Part shown: piece after piece, positions 17,152-25,296 of the stretch
How positions within the stretch are numbered: the first letter of the stretch is position 1
How the letters are laid out: each line of letters starts with the position of its first letter
From: Cohnella zeiphila
GTDB lineage: Bacteria; Bacillota; Bacilli; Paenibacillales; Paenibacillaceae
Assembly (NCBI RefSeq): GCF_014212055.1
Contig: NZ_JACJVO010000033.1
Location: forward strand, 124,001 to 188,000
Reading direction: 5' to 3'
Length of the DNA: 64,000 nt
Translations under genes and position numbers: made by a program
The notes under the pieces: generated by a model
The model's input: the letters and a program-made list of their open reading frames with translations, nothing else
What the model was told of the DNA's origin: nothing
Databases searched by the model: none

Positions 17152-20100
17152 TTAAACCGAAGTGACCTCTTGAGTATGGGAATCCGCAATCTTCGCCTTT
17201 TTACCTTGCATCCACTCGTAAAGAATGGGGATGATGAGGATGCTGTTCAAGGTCGAAGTAATCATCCCTCCGATCACGACGATGCCGAGCGTTTGGGAGA
17301 CGACGGCGTCTCCGGTATGGGAGAATGCCAGCGGAATCAAGGTAAGGACGGTCGTGCCCGCCGTCATGAAGATCGGGCGAACCCGCGACAAGCTGCCTTG
17401 CAAGACCGCTTCCCGCAGGCCCATTCCGTCTTTGCGGTTGCGCTCGATCTTGTCGATCAGCACGATGCCGTTCGTCACGACGATACCGGTCAGCATGAGA
17501 ACGCCGACGAGCGCGGCCAAGTTCAATTGGCCATGAATCAGATAGAGCGCAAGCACGACGCCGATGAGGGCCAGCGGAATGCTGACGAGTACGGCGAGCG
17601 GCGCTTTAAGCCCTTTGAATACGAAGCTGACGATGAGAAGCACCAGCAATATCGAGACGGCTACGGCAATGACCATCTCCTCGATCATTTGGGTCACCTG
17701 CTGGGAGATGCCGCCCATGGAATAGGTTACCCCCTGCGGCAGTTCGATATGAGCGAGCGTCTGGTTCACTTCCTTGGCTACCTTGCTCATATTGCTGCCC
17801 ACGATCTCGGTCGTGACGACGGCGAACGGCTTGCCGTCCCGTTCCTGAATCGACGAAGGAGCATGGTTGACATCGATGGTGGCCAACTGATCCAGCCGAA
17901 TCGGCGTGCCGTCCTTTGCCGCAATCGTCTCCTTAGAGAGCGCCGCGAGCACGTCCTTGGTGCTCTCAACACCATTCGAGACGCTGCCCGTGGCAACCGG
18001 GTCCAGATAAACGTCGACCGGAATGTCTCCCTTGGACGAAGGAACCGTAAAGTCCTTGCCTTTGGTCGTATAACGCGCAATGATTGAGTTGATGTCGGCT
18101 GGGTTCACCCCGTACTTCTCGATCCGATCCTTGCGCAGCGTGATCGCATATTTGACGGCACCGCTCGATAGATCGGCTTTGCCGTCCACGCTTAAACCGT
18201 CGATGGGAGCAAGCTTCTCCCGAATCTTCTGCGCGGTATCCTCGAGCGTCTGCTGGTCGGCGCCGGTCAGCGTAATCTTCATTTGCGCGTCGTCGCCCGC
18301 GATGTTCTGGTTGGAGACGGTGATGACCGAATGGCCTGCGACCGGATTCAGCGAATTCTGCAGCGATTGAATAAATGGATATAAGCGGCTTTTGTCGTGC
18401 AGCTCCAGCGACAGGTTGGCTACGTTAGGCTGCTGGATGAAGCCGCCTCCCTGGTCGAACACGTCGTCCGCTTCCGGCGTTCCCGTGGATCCGAAATTCG
18501 CCGAGTACGAAGCGATATTCGAATTGTGGCGCAGCACGTCCTCCACCTTCCGGACCTCTGCGTCTACTTCAGGCAACGTGCTGCCTTTCGGCAATTCCAC
18601 TTTGACGGCCACTTGTCCGGTCGTCGTACTCGGCAGCAGGCTGAACGGCAGCTGCGAACCCAATGCGGCCGCGATGACCAGCAGCGCCAGCGTGATGCCG
18701 ACCACCGTCTTTTTGCGCTTCAATGCCCCTTGAAGAATCGGCTTCATCACGGGTTCCAGCGTGACCGACTTTGCGCCAATCCCCTTCCACCCCAAGAAAG
18801 CAAGCGAAGGAATGACGAGCATGGCGGCGAAGAAAGAAACCGCAATGGCGATCACGACCGACCAGGCGAAGCCGGAATACGAAGCTCCGACGATCCCTCC
18901 GACCAAAGCGATCGGGATATAAACCGCGACCGTTGTCGCCGTCGAAGCGAAGATGGCGGGCAGCATTTCAACGACCGCCGACGCGAGCGCTTGAAGCGCC
19001 GGCTTCTCTTTATTCTCCTTCATTCTGCGGTACATATTGTCCAGAATGACGATCGCGTCGTCCACGATGCGTCCCATCGCCACGATCAGTCCGGAGACGG
19101 TCAGAATGTTCAGCGTAATGCCCATGGATTTCAGAATGGCCGTCGTCGCAAGCAGCGAGATCGGCAAGGACACCGCGATAAGGAGCGTCGAGCGGACATT
19201 GCGGAAAAAGACGAGCACGCAGAGCATAGAGAACAAGCAGCCGAGCAGTCCTTCCCGCAGAAGCCCCTTAAGCGAATCGTTCAAGTCATGGGCGCGGTCC
19301 AGCGTCAGATGAAGCGACACGTCGCCGTTGTTCAAGGCCGGCAGGCTTGCCACCCGATCCTTCACCTGCTTGGCAACATCGATAATATTGGCAGACGGTG
19401 TCTTGATGACGTCGATCAGCACGCTGGCTTGACCGTTCGTTCGCGAGATCGTCTTTACGTCGGTAAGCGAATGAGCAATGTCTGCCACGGCCGAGAGCGG
19501 AACGGAAACGCCGTTCTTATTGCGGATTTGCAGGCTTTTGAACTCCTGGTCGCTCAAATCCCAGCTGTTGACCTGCAGCGGGACCTGCGCCCGAACATTG
19601 GCGATATTGCCTTGCGACCAGTTCGGCAGCTCTGCCGATACCGATTGGTTGAAATCGTCGATCGTCAAGCCGTTCTTGGAGAGGTCTTTCATGCGGACGG
19701 TAATGACATAACCGTCGTTCGCGCCGCCTGTCGTATTCACTGCCGCCACGCCGGGTACGGATTTCAGCTGATTGACGATGTCCGTTTGAATGCTGGAACG
19801 CAGAGTAGTGTCGTCAATCTTGTCGCTCTTGGCGGTTAGACTGTAACTCAGAATCGGGAAGGTGCTCGTCGTCAGCCGCGTGACGGTCGGCGCATTTACG
19901 CCATCCGGCAGCGCCGCGGCGGCCAGCGCTTGTTTGGTGTCCGATTCGGCTTTGTTCATGTTGTAGTCCATCGGAAAATACAAATTCATAAGCAAGCCGC
20001 CGTCATAAGACGTCGTTTCGACATTCGACAATCCGTCAACGCTTTTTAATGCGTTATCCAACGCCGAGGTTAGATTGGTCTGAACCTGATTGGCTTGATA

Positions 20101-20262
20101 AGAGGAAGCGCGCAAGGACACCATAAGCGTCGTATTGTTGATCCCCGGCATATAGTCTCGCTGCATTTGAAAGGCGGCAACGCCTCCCCAGGCAAGGATG
20201 AGCAGAACAAAAATCAGGATAATCACGGACCTTTGCATGACTGCCTGAATGAATTTATTCAT
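17152..20262 (-). CDS. RND superfamily efflux permease (AcrB/SwrC-like)
   Basis: 1036 residues, the standard size of an HAE-type RND pump. One transmembrane helix (about 10-30) is followed by a large extracytoplasmic loop (starting MQRDYMPGINNTTL), helices 2-7 with DDAIVILDNMYRRM near 400, a second large loop and helices 8-12. In Firmicutes this group includes SwrC/YerP, which exports surfactin and other amphiphiles. No membrane-fusion or outer-membrane partner is next to it, as expected in Gram-positives. Start at the ATG behind AAAAGGAG. The substrate is unknown. Confidence 0.92.
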   Translation of the reverse strand: MNKFIQAVMQRSVIILIFVLLILAWGGVAAFQMQRDYMPGINNTTLMVSLRASSYQANQVQTNLTSALDNALKSVDGLSNVETTSYDGGLLMNLYFPMDYNMNKAESDTKQALAAAALPDGVNAPTVTRLTTSTFPILSYSLTAKSDKIDDTTLRSSIQTDIVNQLKSVPGVAAVNTTGGANDGYVITVRMKDLSKNGLTIDDFNQSVSAELPNWSQGNIANVRAQVPLQVNSWDLSDQEFKSLQIRNKNGVSVPLSAVADIAHSLTDVKTISRTNGQASVLIDVIKTPSANIIDVAKQVKDRVASLPALNNGDVSLHLTLDRAHDLNDSLKGLLREGLLGCLFSMLCVLVFFRNVRSTLLIAVSLPISLLATTAILKSMGITLNILTVSGLIVAMGRIVDDAIVILDNMYRRMKENKEKPALQALASAVVEMLPAIFASTATTVAVYIPIALVGGIVGASYSGFAWSVVIAIAVSFFAAMLVIPSLAFLGWKGIGAKSVTLEPVMKPILQGALKRKKTVVGITLALLVIAAALGSQLPFSLLPSTTTGQVAVKVELPKGSTLPEVDAEVRKVEDVLRHNSNIASYSANFGSTGTPEADDVFDQGGGFIQQPNVANLSLELHDKSRLYPFIQSLQNSLNPVAGHSVITVSNQNIAGDDAQMKITLTGADQQTLEDTAQKIREKLAPIDGLSVDGKADLSSGAVKYAITLRKDRIEKYGVNPADINSIIARYTTKGKDFTVPSSKGDIPVDVYLDPVATGSVSNGVESTKDVLAALSKETIAAKDGTPIRLDQLATIDVNHAPSSIQERDGKPFAVVTTEIVGSNMSKVAKEVNQTLAHIELPQGVTYSMGGISQQVTQMIEEMVIAVAVSILLVLLIVSFVFKGLKAPLAVLVSIPLALIGVVLALYLIHGQLNLAALVGVLMLTGIVVTNGIVLIDKIERNRKDGMGLREAVLQGSLSRVRPIFMTAGTTVLTLIPLAFSHTGDAVVSQTLGIVVIGGMITSTLNSILIIPILYEWMQGKKAKIADSHTQEVTSV

Positions 20263-20479
20263 TTTTGAAGCTCCTTTTCGGTTTGTATGTCTCAAAAGAC
20301 TTCGAAGAAGGAGTTATTGTTCGTTGCTCTCCAAATCTTTTTTTATTTTTATTCAAGGGGCTTTATCCATGCAATTCGGCGAAGGGCTCAACGCGAGGAT
20401 TCCCCGATCCCGCTCGACGAAGCTTCTGTCATGAAAGGTTTAGCGCGATTCGATCGGCACAAATCCTGCTGATCAATCG

Positions 20480-20516
20480 AAAGAAAACGCCAGCCGATCA
20501 TGATGACCGGCTGGCG
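20480..20516 (-). terminator. Terminator after the serine hydrolase gene
   Basis: CGCCAGCCG/CGGCTGGCG stem, extended inward by TCAT/ATGA, with TTTTCTTT following on the minus strand. The remaining bases of the 326-bp gap (20263-20588) are the presumed leader of the RND gene; nothing else was recognised there. Confidence 0.8.
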
Positions 20517-20588
20517 CAAGAATCGTTCGATGAGAGACATCCCCTATCGATTCGGTAACGTTAGTTTAGCGAGCGGGACCGCACGTCG

Positions 20589-21818
20589 TCAGTCTTCGAT
20601 AGCCTGGTAAACCGTGGTCCAGAAGTCGTGGATTAGCCGCGCCGAATCCGGAGTGGACATCCCGACCTGAGTGAGCAGAATTCCGGTGAGCTGGTTGACC
20701 GGGTCGGCGTAGGTCGAGGTGCCGCTTCCGCCGTCCCAGCCGAACTGGCCAATGGGCGCATAATCGCCGCGGTAGGTACGCACCGCCATCCCCATGCCCC
20801 AGCCGCCGTGCTGCCCTTGGCCGAATGACACATGGACGTTGTCGACGGCCATGGCGTTTCGGGCGGCTTGCTGCTCGGGCGTAAGGCGGTTGGTGGTCAT
20901 CAGCTCGACGGCGGGCCGGGACAAGATCCGTTCATTCCCGTGCATCCCGTGATTCAGCAGCATCCGGAAGTAGGCGCGGTAGTCGTCGACGGTGGAGGAA
21001 AGTCCGCCGCCGCCGCCCTGGAATGCCGGAGGCTGGCTGTGGCGTCCCCCTTCGGCCCCGTCCCACACGAGGAACTCTCCGGTTTGCGGATCGGGGGCGT
21101 AGAGCGGCGGCAGCCGGCCGATCTTGGCGGCGGGCACGTGGAAGCCGGTATCCTTCATGCCCAAGGGGGCGAAGATGCGTTCGCGCAAGAATGTCTCGAA
21201 CGACTGGCCCGTCACCCTGGCGATGAGCACGCCGAGCAGATCGTTGCTGATGTGGTACTGCCAGCGCTCTCCGGGCTGGTGCATCAGCGGAAGCGTGCCG
21301 AGGCGGCGCATCCACTCATCCGGCTCGGGCATCGGCTCCGGCAGATCGGGCGTGAGCCCTTGCTGGATGATCGCGTTCATAATCGGAGTGCCAAGCGAAG
21401 TCATATCCATGCCCAACCCGAACGTAGAGGTCAACAGGTCCCGCACGGTGATCGGCCGCCGCGCCGGCACGGTGTCGTCGAGCGGGCCGTCGATCCGCTT
21501 CAGCACCTGCCGGTTGGCGAGTTCCGGCAGCCACGTCTCTACCAAGTCATCCAGCCGCAGCCTGCACTCGTCGAGCAGGATCATCGCCGCCGCAGTCGAT
21601 ACCGGCTTGGATGTCGAGGCCATCCGGAAGATCGTGTCCCGGCGCATCGGCGTGCCGCCGTCATGGCTCATCGTCCCGATCGCTTCGACGTGAGTCTCGC
21701 CATGCCGGCTGACCAGGGCGACAAGCCCGGGGATCTTTCCGGAATCGACATGCCGTGCCAGCACGTCGCGCATTTTGCGCAGCCCTGTTTCGGAGAAGCC
21801 TTTCGCCGTCTTTTGCAT
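20589..21818 (-). CDS. Serine hydrolase of the class C beta-lactamase/esterase family
   Basis: 409 residues, PF00144-type. The catalytic SxxK motif is S68-T-S-K71 in RMASTSKP. The Tyr of the second motif is likely Y188 in ERWQYHISNDLLG, and GWDGGSGTS near the C-terminus matches the third (KTG-like) motif region. No signal peptide is seen, so it is probably an intracellular esterase rather than a secreted beta-lactamase. Start ATG behind AGAGAGGG. It stands alone, ended by a terminator. Confidence 0.88.
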   Translation of the reverse strand: MQKTAKGFSETGLRKMRDVLARHVDSGKIPGLVALVSRHGETHVEAIGTMSHDGGTPMRRDTIFRMASTSKPVSTAAAMILLDECRLRLDDLVETWLPELANRQVLKRIDGPLDDTVPARRPITVRDLLTSTFGLGMDMTSLGTPIMNAIIQQGLTPDLPEPMPEPDEWMRRLGTLPLMHQPGERWQYHISNDLLGVLIARVTGQSFETFLRERIFAPLGMKDTGFHVPAAKIGRLPPLYAPDPQTGEFLVWDGAEGGRHSQPPAFQGGGGGLSSTVDDYRAYFRMLLNHGMHGNERILSRPAVELMTTNRLTPEQQAARNAMAVDNVHVSFGQGQHGGWGMGMAVRTYRGDYAPIGQFGWDGGSGTSTYADPVNQLTGILLTQVGMSTPDSARLIHDFWTTVYQAIED

Positions 21819-21868
21819 TTAATTTCCCTCTCTTTACTTTTTATTAGTCCAACAGGCCTGCTTGCTCC

Positions 21869-22738
21869 TCAGATAACCGTAACCTTTGACAAATCGGCCT
21901 CCATGCCTTTGAGCGCGGCAAACGTCAATTTATCCATCATCGCGCCGTCAAAGCAGACGGTTTTGATGGCACGGTAGTATTTCTTGCTCAACGTAAACCC
22001 CGGATGGAAAGACACGTTCTTGAGAGTCGCGCCCTTAAAAGAAACTTCGCTTAGCGCCGCCTTGCCGAATTGGACGCCGATGAAGGTCGACTCGTCGAAA
22101 CACTGCCCGCGCAAGTCGGAATATTCGAAGTTCACGCCGTTAAAGATGCAGTTTTCAAAAATGGTTTCTCGAAGGTCGGTCAAGGTTAGCTTGACGTCGG
22201 TCAGTTTGACGCCCGAGAATTTGACTCCGTTCAGCCCGCACTTGCTGAAATTGGTGCGTACCAGGATCGATTGATGAAAGCTCGCATTCGCAAGGTCAAG
22301 GGCGGACAGGTTGCAGTCCGTCAGATTGGCGTTGTCAAAATTGGCTTCCCGCACGTCGCTGCCTTTAAACGAACTGCCGGTCAAGTCTGCGCCCGAAAAG
22401 TCGGATCCGCGCAGCGCGCTCGCTTTAAATTGTCCTTTATGCGCGATCACGCCGGCAAAGTCGCTCTCGGGAAGGTTGCTCGCGCTAAAGTTTGTCAGCA
22501 CCTGCCGCTCCAGCGAGCGGGAAAGGTTGGCGACTTCCAGAATCGTTTGCTCAATGTCGCCGACGCCTTCAATCGTCATCTTAAAAGCCGTCTCTTCGTC
22601 ATGGCCCGCGGCTTTAAGTTCATTGAACCGCTCCTGCAAATCGGAGAGCAGATCGTCCTTTAATTCGTTGACGCTTTTTACCCCGTCGTACGGTGCAAAC
22701 ACGCCGTTCAAGTAGCCGGTCAGCTTCGGGTTCGTCAT
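21869..22738 (-). CDS. Pentapeptide-repeat protein
   Basis: 289 residues. The first 75 or so are helical (LKDDLLSDLQERFNELKAAGHDEE resembles the permease-prefix/DUF1700-like segment found in PadR-associated membrane proteins). The rest, from about 90 to 250, is a chain of A(D/N)LXX-type pentapeptide repeats forming a quadrilateral helix. It lies 12 bp after a PadR regulator, so it is almost certainly controlled by it. Some pentapeptide proteins protect gyrase, but nothing here shows that function. Confidence 0.88.
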   Translation of the reverse strand: MTNPKLTGYLNGVFAPYDGVKSVNELKDDLLSDLQERFNELKAAGHDEETAFKMTIEGVGDIEQTILEVANLSRSLERQVLTNFSASNLPESDFAGVIAHKGQFKASALRGSDFSGADLTGSSFKGSDVREANFDNANLTDCNLSALDLANASFHQSILVRTNFSKCGLNGVKFSGVKLTDVKLTLTDLRETIFENCIFNGVNFEYSDLRGQCFDESTFIGVQFGKAALSEVSFKGATLKNVSFHPGFTLSKKYYRAIKTVCFDGAMMDKLTFAALKGMEADLSKVTVI

Positions 22739-22750
22739 GATCGCAACTCC

Positions 22751-23080
22751 TTATAATAAGTTATCTAACACGCGCTTGGCATACTCCCAGTTGCTTTTGT
22801 TGCGGGCGTAAGTCTCCTTGCCCTTATCGGTAACTCTAAAATATTTGCGTCGTCCGCCCTGAGATTCATCGCCCCAGTACCACTCGATATCGCCGTCCGT
22901 CTCAAGCCGCCGGACGCTGGAATACATCGTAGCCTCCTTTAATTCGTACTCGCCTCCCGATCGTTCGGCAATCAGTTTGACAATCTCGTAGCCATAGCGG
23001 TCGCCTTCGGACAAGAGCCGTAAGATCATCGTATCCGTATGTCCGCGCAGCAAGTCTGAAGTGATTTTGTGATCGCTCAT
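22751..23080 (-). CDS. PadR family transcriptional regulator
   Basis: 109 residues: a winged helix with LRGHTDTMILRLLSEGDRYGYEIVKLI split over residues 12-38, the wing RRLETDGDIEWYW, and the family hallmark GGRRKYFRVTDKG. Small PadR proteins are repressors that respond to small molecules. A near-perfect palindrome in its own promoter indicates autoregulation. It forms a two-gene operon with the pentapeptide-repeat protein. Confidence 0.93.
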   Translation of the reverse strand: MSDHKITSDLLRGHTDTMILRLLSEGDRYGYEIVKLIAERSGGEYELKEATMYSSVRRLETDGDIEWYWGDESQGGRRKYFRVTDKGKETYARNKSNWEYAKRVLDNLL

Positions 23081-23100
23081 ACCATTACCTCCATGTCTGT

Positions 23101-23137
23101 ATAATACGGCACACTACTTTGTCTGTCAAGGTAGTGT
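23101..23137 (-). promoter_or_regulatory. Consensus sigma-A promoter overlapped by a PadR-type operator
   Basis: On the minus strand -35 TTGACA (23124-23129) and -10 TATTAT (23101-23106) are 17 bp apart. An 11-bp inverted repeat, ACACTACTTTG (23111-23121) against CAAGGTAGTGT (23127-23137), one mismatch, covers the -35 and much of the spacer. Binding there would block polymerase. Confidence 0.8.
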
Positions 23138-23164
23138 TTTTATTTTAATACCTTAACTCCGATA

Positions 23165-23206
23165 TTGATAAAAAATAAGCGGTCCCACCATTATGGGTGG
23201 AACCGC
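23165..23206 (-). terminator. Terminator after the small CPFCG protein gene
   Basis: GCGGT-CCACC stem with complement GGTGG-ACCGC and a U-rich tail TTATTTTTTA on the minus strand. Confidence 0.8.
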
Positions 23207-23249
23207 CGAATTGGATTCTTTTTCTCATCGTCATGATCAGAAACGGTGC

Positions 23250-23456
23250 TCATATCTGATGTCCGCAGAAGGGGCAATATTTGATTTCAATAAAAACACT
23301 TTCTTCTCTGGCGTCGTCGTGGCTTGAATCGTCAACCGTGGTGACAACTTCCAGATTCGGAATGCCATCGATTTTATAAATTTCCAGATTCCCTTCCGGA
23401 ATAAGCTTTTTGGCTGCCTTGATCATGTCCCTGCATTCATGCCGTTCCACAAACAT
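23250..23456 (-). CDS. Small protein with C-terminal CPFCGHQ zinc-ribbon half
   Basis: 68 residues, not recognised as a known family. It ends in KYCPFCGHQI, a single zinc knuckle (CxxC), with another Cys near residue 8 in RHECRDM and an acidic middle. A GTG two codons in is an alternative start and is better spaced from the GGGGG site. A terminator follows, supporting a real transcription unit. The function is unknown. Confidence 0.65.
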   Translation of the reverse strand: MFVERHECRDMIKAAKKLIPEGNLEIYKIDGIPNLEVVTTVDDSSHDDAREESVFIEIKYCPFCGHQI

Positions 23457-23530
23457 TCCCCCTGTGCGAAAGGTTTTCCTTCTTCAATCCCTCCTGTAAA
23501 CAACATCATATTCAGATGGCGTTTGTTTTA

Positions 23531-24238
23531 TTAACACCTTACATATTTGCGTTTAAACCCGAGTTGCCCTCTATCCGCAGCCTTTTGAATTTGATCGGAA
23601 GCGTTCAGCAGCTTGCTCTTTTTCTTGTCTTTTTGGACCTCTACCGGACCGACCGCTTTTGCAGTCTCGACCGCTCGCCCGTGGAGCGGCATATAGGATG
23701 TCCCTACCGTGTAAATAAAGTTGCTCATGGCGAATTTTGCCCGGTCGGGCGCATCGTGAATCGTCTTCTCCGCCGTTTCCAGCATGCCGGCAAGCTTGCT
23801 TTCGGAAAACTCGCGGTCCGCTCGGCTGCCCAAGAGCCAGCAGTAGCAACTCCAGCCCGCCGACATTCTCAACTCTTCGCCGCTTGCGATCCACTTGTCC
23901 GATACTTCCTGTGCCCTATCGGCTTCCGCCAAAGTCACCGCAACCACGTAATCGGACAGCATGTAAAAATAAGCCCCGTCCATCCAACGCTCGAAATCCG
24001 CTTCCGTCATCGCATTCGGATCCGCAATGACGCCGGCAAAGTACATGGCGTCATAGTTCCCTGTGGCGTAAAGCTGTTCGGCCAACGCCTGATCGATCTT
24101 GATTTTCTTCGCAATGGGCTTCATTTCGCCTGTAGCAACGCCAAACAAGGGCTCGCGAGCGCCGTTGGATAGGTACATTTTCTTGAGTCGTTCCTTGCCT
24201 AGGGCTTCAAGCTCTTGCATAACCGATTCAAAATCCAC
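23531..24238 (-). CDS. DNA alkylation repair protein (AlkC/AlkD-like HEAT repeat)
   Basis: About 235 residues built of helical HEAT-like repeats, with the family start SNGAREPLFGVATGEMKPIAKKIK broken over residues 24-48, a central YFAGVIADP, and FAMSNFIYTVGTSYMPL near 170. AlkD-type proteins remove bulky N3/N7-alkylated bases. Start chosen at the GTG (VDFESVM) 6 bases behind AGAAGGGG; the TTG two codons earlier is too close. It is a single gene, read towards the small CPFCG gene. Confidence 0.87.
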   Translation of the reverse strand: MDFESVMQELEALGKERLKKMYLSNGAREPLFGVATGEMKPIAKKIKIDQALAEQLYATGNYDAMYFAGVIADPNAMTEADFERWMDGAYFYMLSDYVVAVTLAEADRAQEVSDKWIASGEELRMSAGWSCYCWLLGSRADREFSESKLAGMLETAEKTIHDAPDRAKFAMSNFIYTVGTSYMPLHGRAVETAKAVGPVEVQKDKKKSKLLNASDQIQKAADRGQLGFKRKYVRC

Positions 24239-24352
24239 GGCCAACCCCTTCTCTCTTTCAATTTAAAACGATGCCAGGGCATCGAACTGTCTCAACAAGA
24301 AGTATATCCCATTTTATACGAGGAAAGTGTACAAGACTTCTAAATCCACTTT

Positions 24353-24718
24353 CTATTCCACAATAAGGGTTCCGACCATGTCGGAGTGCCCTTTGCCGCA
24401 CATGTTCGAACAAACAAACTTGAACCTCCCTGTTCGGTTTGCGGTGAAGGTGACCGTATCGTTATCTTTGATGTCTTTATCGTAGCCGTCGATGTGTATG
24501 GCATGGCGGCCCTGGCTGTTTTTCAGCGTAAATCTTACGGTGTCGCCTTTCTTCAGTCTGATTTCCTTCTGATCGAACTCGAAGTTTTTGGCACTGATCG
24601 TGATCGCTTGATCCGCTGCCCCCGTCGAGGCTGCGTTCTGAGCGTCGGAGCTTGCGCATGCCGTTGCGAACGCCGACAAAGTAAAGACGAAACCGACCGA
24701 TAGCATCCATTTTTTCAT
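24353..24718 (-). CDS. Lipoprotein cupredoxin with CuA site (cytochrome oxidase subunit II-like)
   Basis: 121 residues. The lipobox FATAC gives a lipidated Cys near 20; the remainder is one cupredoxin fold. The metal ligands visible are a His in GRHAIHI and the C-terminal CSNMCGKGHSDM, which supplies both Cys, the His and the Met of a binuclear CuA centre. There is no transmembrane hairpin, so it is not a full oxidase subunit; it probably carries electrons or copper on the outer face. It overlaps the upstream membrane-protein gene by 4 bp (ATGA). Confidence 0.9.
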   Translation of the reverse strand: MKKWMLSVGFVFTLSAFATACASSDAQNAASTGAADQAITISAKNFEFDQKEIRLKKGDTVRFTLKNSQGRHAIHIDGYDKDIKDNDTVTFTANRTGRFKFVCSNMCGKGHSDMVGTLIVE

Positions 24719-25107
24719 GATCGAGCCTCCTCTGTATTCGAGAGGGCACGAGTTCGTGCGATGGACATGGCTTCCAGGAATAACGCAATCGCAATGACCG
24801 GATGAAGAGCGGCCAAATATCCAACTCCAGACGGTAGATTGGCGCAAACCGCTATCAAAATCACAAGACCGATCAAACCCGCGCTGCGCAGGCGAAGAGA
24901 ATTCGGCAGCCGCGCGATGAAAGAAACCATGAACATCAGGACCGGAAGGATCATCAACAATCTGGAAAAGCCCGTATGACTGGACCATTGATCCGAATTC
25001 CAGAACAAGGCGAGACCCGCTAAAAACACCTGAATCAGAATGCAGAGTGCAAAAATCCATGCCAACGCTTTAAAGACTGAACGCGCTCCAAGAGCAAGCT
25101 TACTCAT
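24715..25107 (-). CDS. Four-helix membrane protein (DUF6220-like), partner of the cupredoxin
   Basis: 130 residues with four transmembrane segments: ALAWIFALCILIQVFLAGLAL region near 15, LMILPVLMFMVSF near 50, LIGLVILIAVC near 80 and HPVIAIALFLEAM near 105. The pattern resembles DUF6220 proteins, though the family call is from memory. Start ATG behind GAGGATT. Translational coupling to the CuA lipoprotein points to a joint role at the membrane, perhaps in copper or redox handling. Confidence 0.7.
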   Translation of the reverse strand: MSKLALGARSVFKALAWIFALCILIQVFLAGLALFWNSDQWSSHTGFSRLLMILPVLMFMVSFIARLPNSLRLRSAGLIGLVILIAVCANLPSGVGYLAALHPVIAIALFLEAMSIARTRALSNTEEARS

Positions 25108-25213
25108 TTTCGAATCCTCGCTTTCGATATCTTTATGTGGCCCTGCTTCGCACACAGTGTACAAAACAAATGTTGAGGACTTATGCAGATCTATCTCTTT
25201 TTGCATGGATTTC

Positions 25214-25242
25214 TTTAAGAACCGTTCCGATCACGGTATAAT
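25214..25242 (+). promoter_or_regulatory. Possible promoter of the histidine kinase gene
   Basis: A perfect TATAAT (25237-25242) lies 17 bp from a weak TTTAAG -35, about 55 bp upstream of the kinase ATG, in the divergent intergenic region. Confidence 0.4.
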
Positions 25243-25296
25243 TTGGTAAGCCGTATGCTTTCGGCGATGGAAGAAGTCTAGAAGGGAATCAGGTAG

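Noticed and set aside
18397..19839. 480-codon plus-strand frame inside the RND pump gene
   Set aside because: It mirrors a well-supported RND permease; its composition (Arg, His, Gln, Asp rich) is that of antisense frames.
20589..21818. Calling the serine hydrolase a beta-lactamase resistance gene
   Set aside because: It lacks a signal peptide and has esterase-like motifs; resistance cannot be supported.
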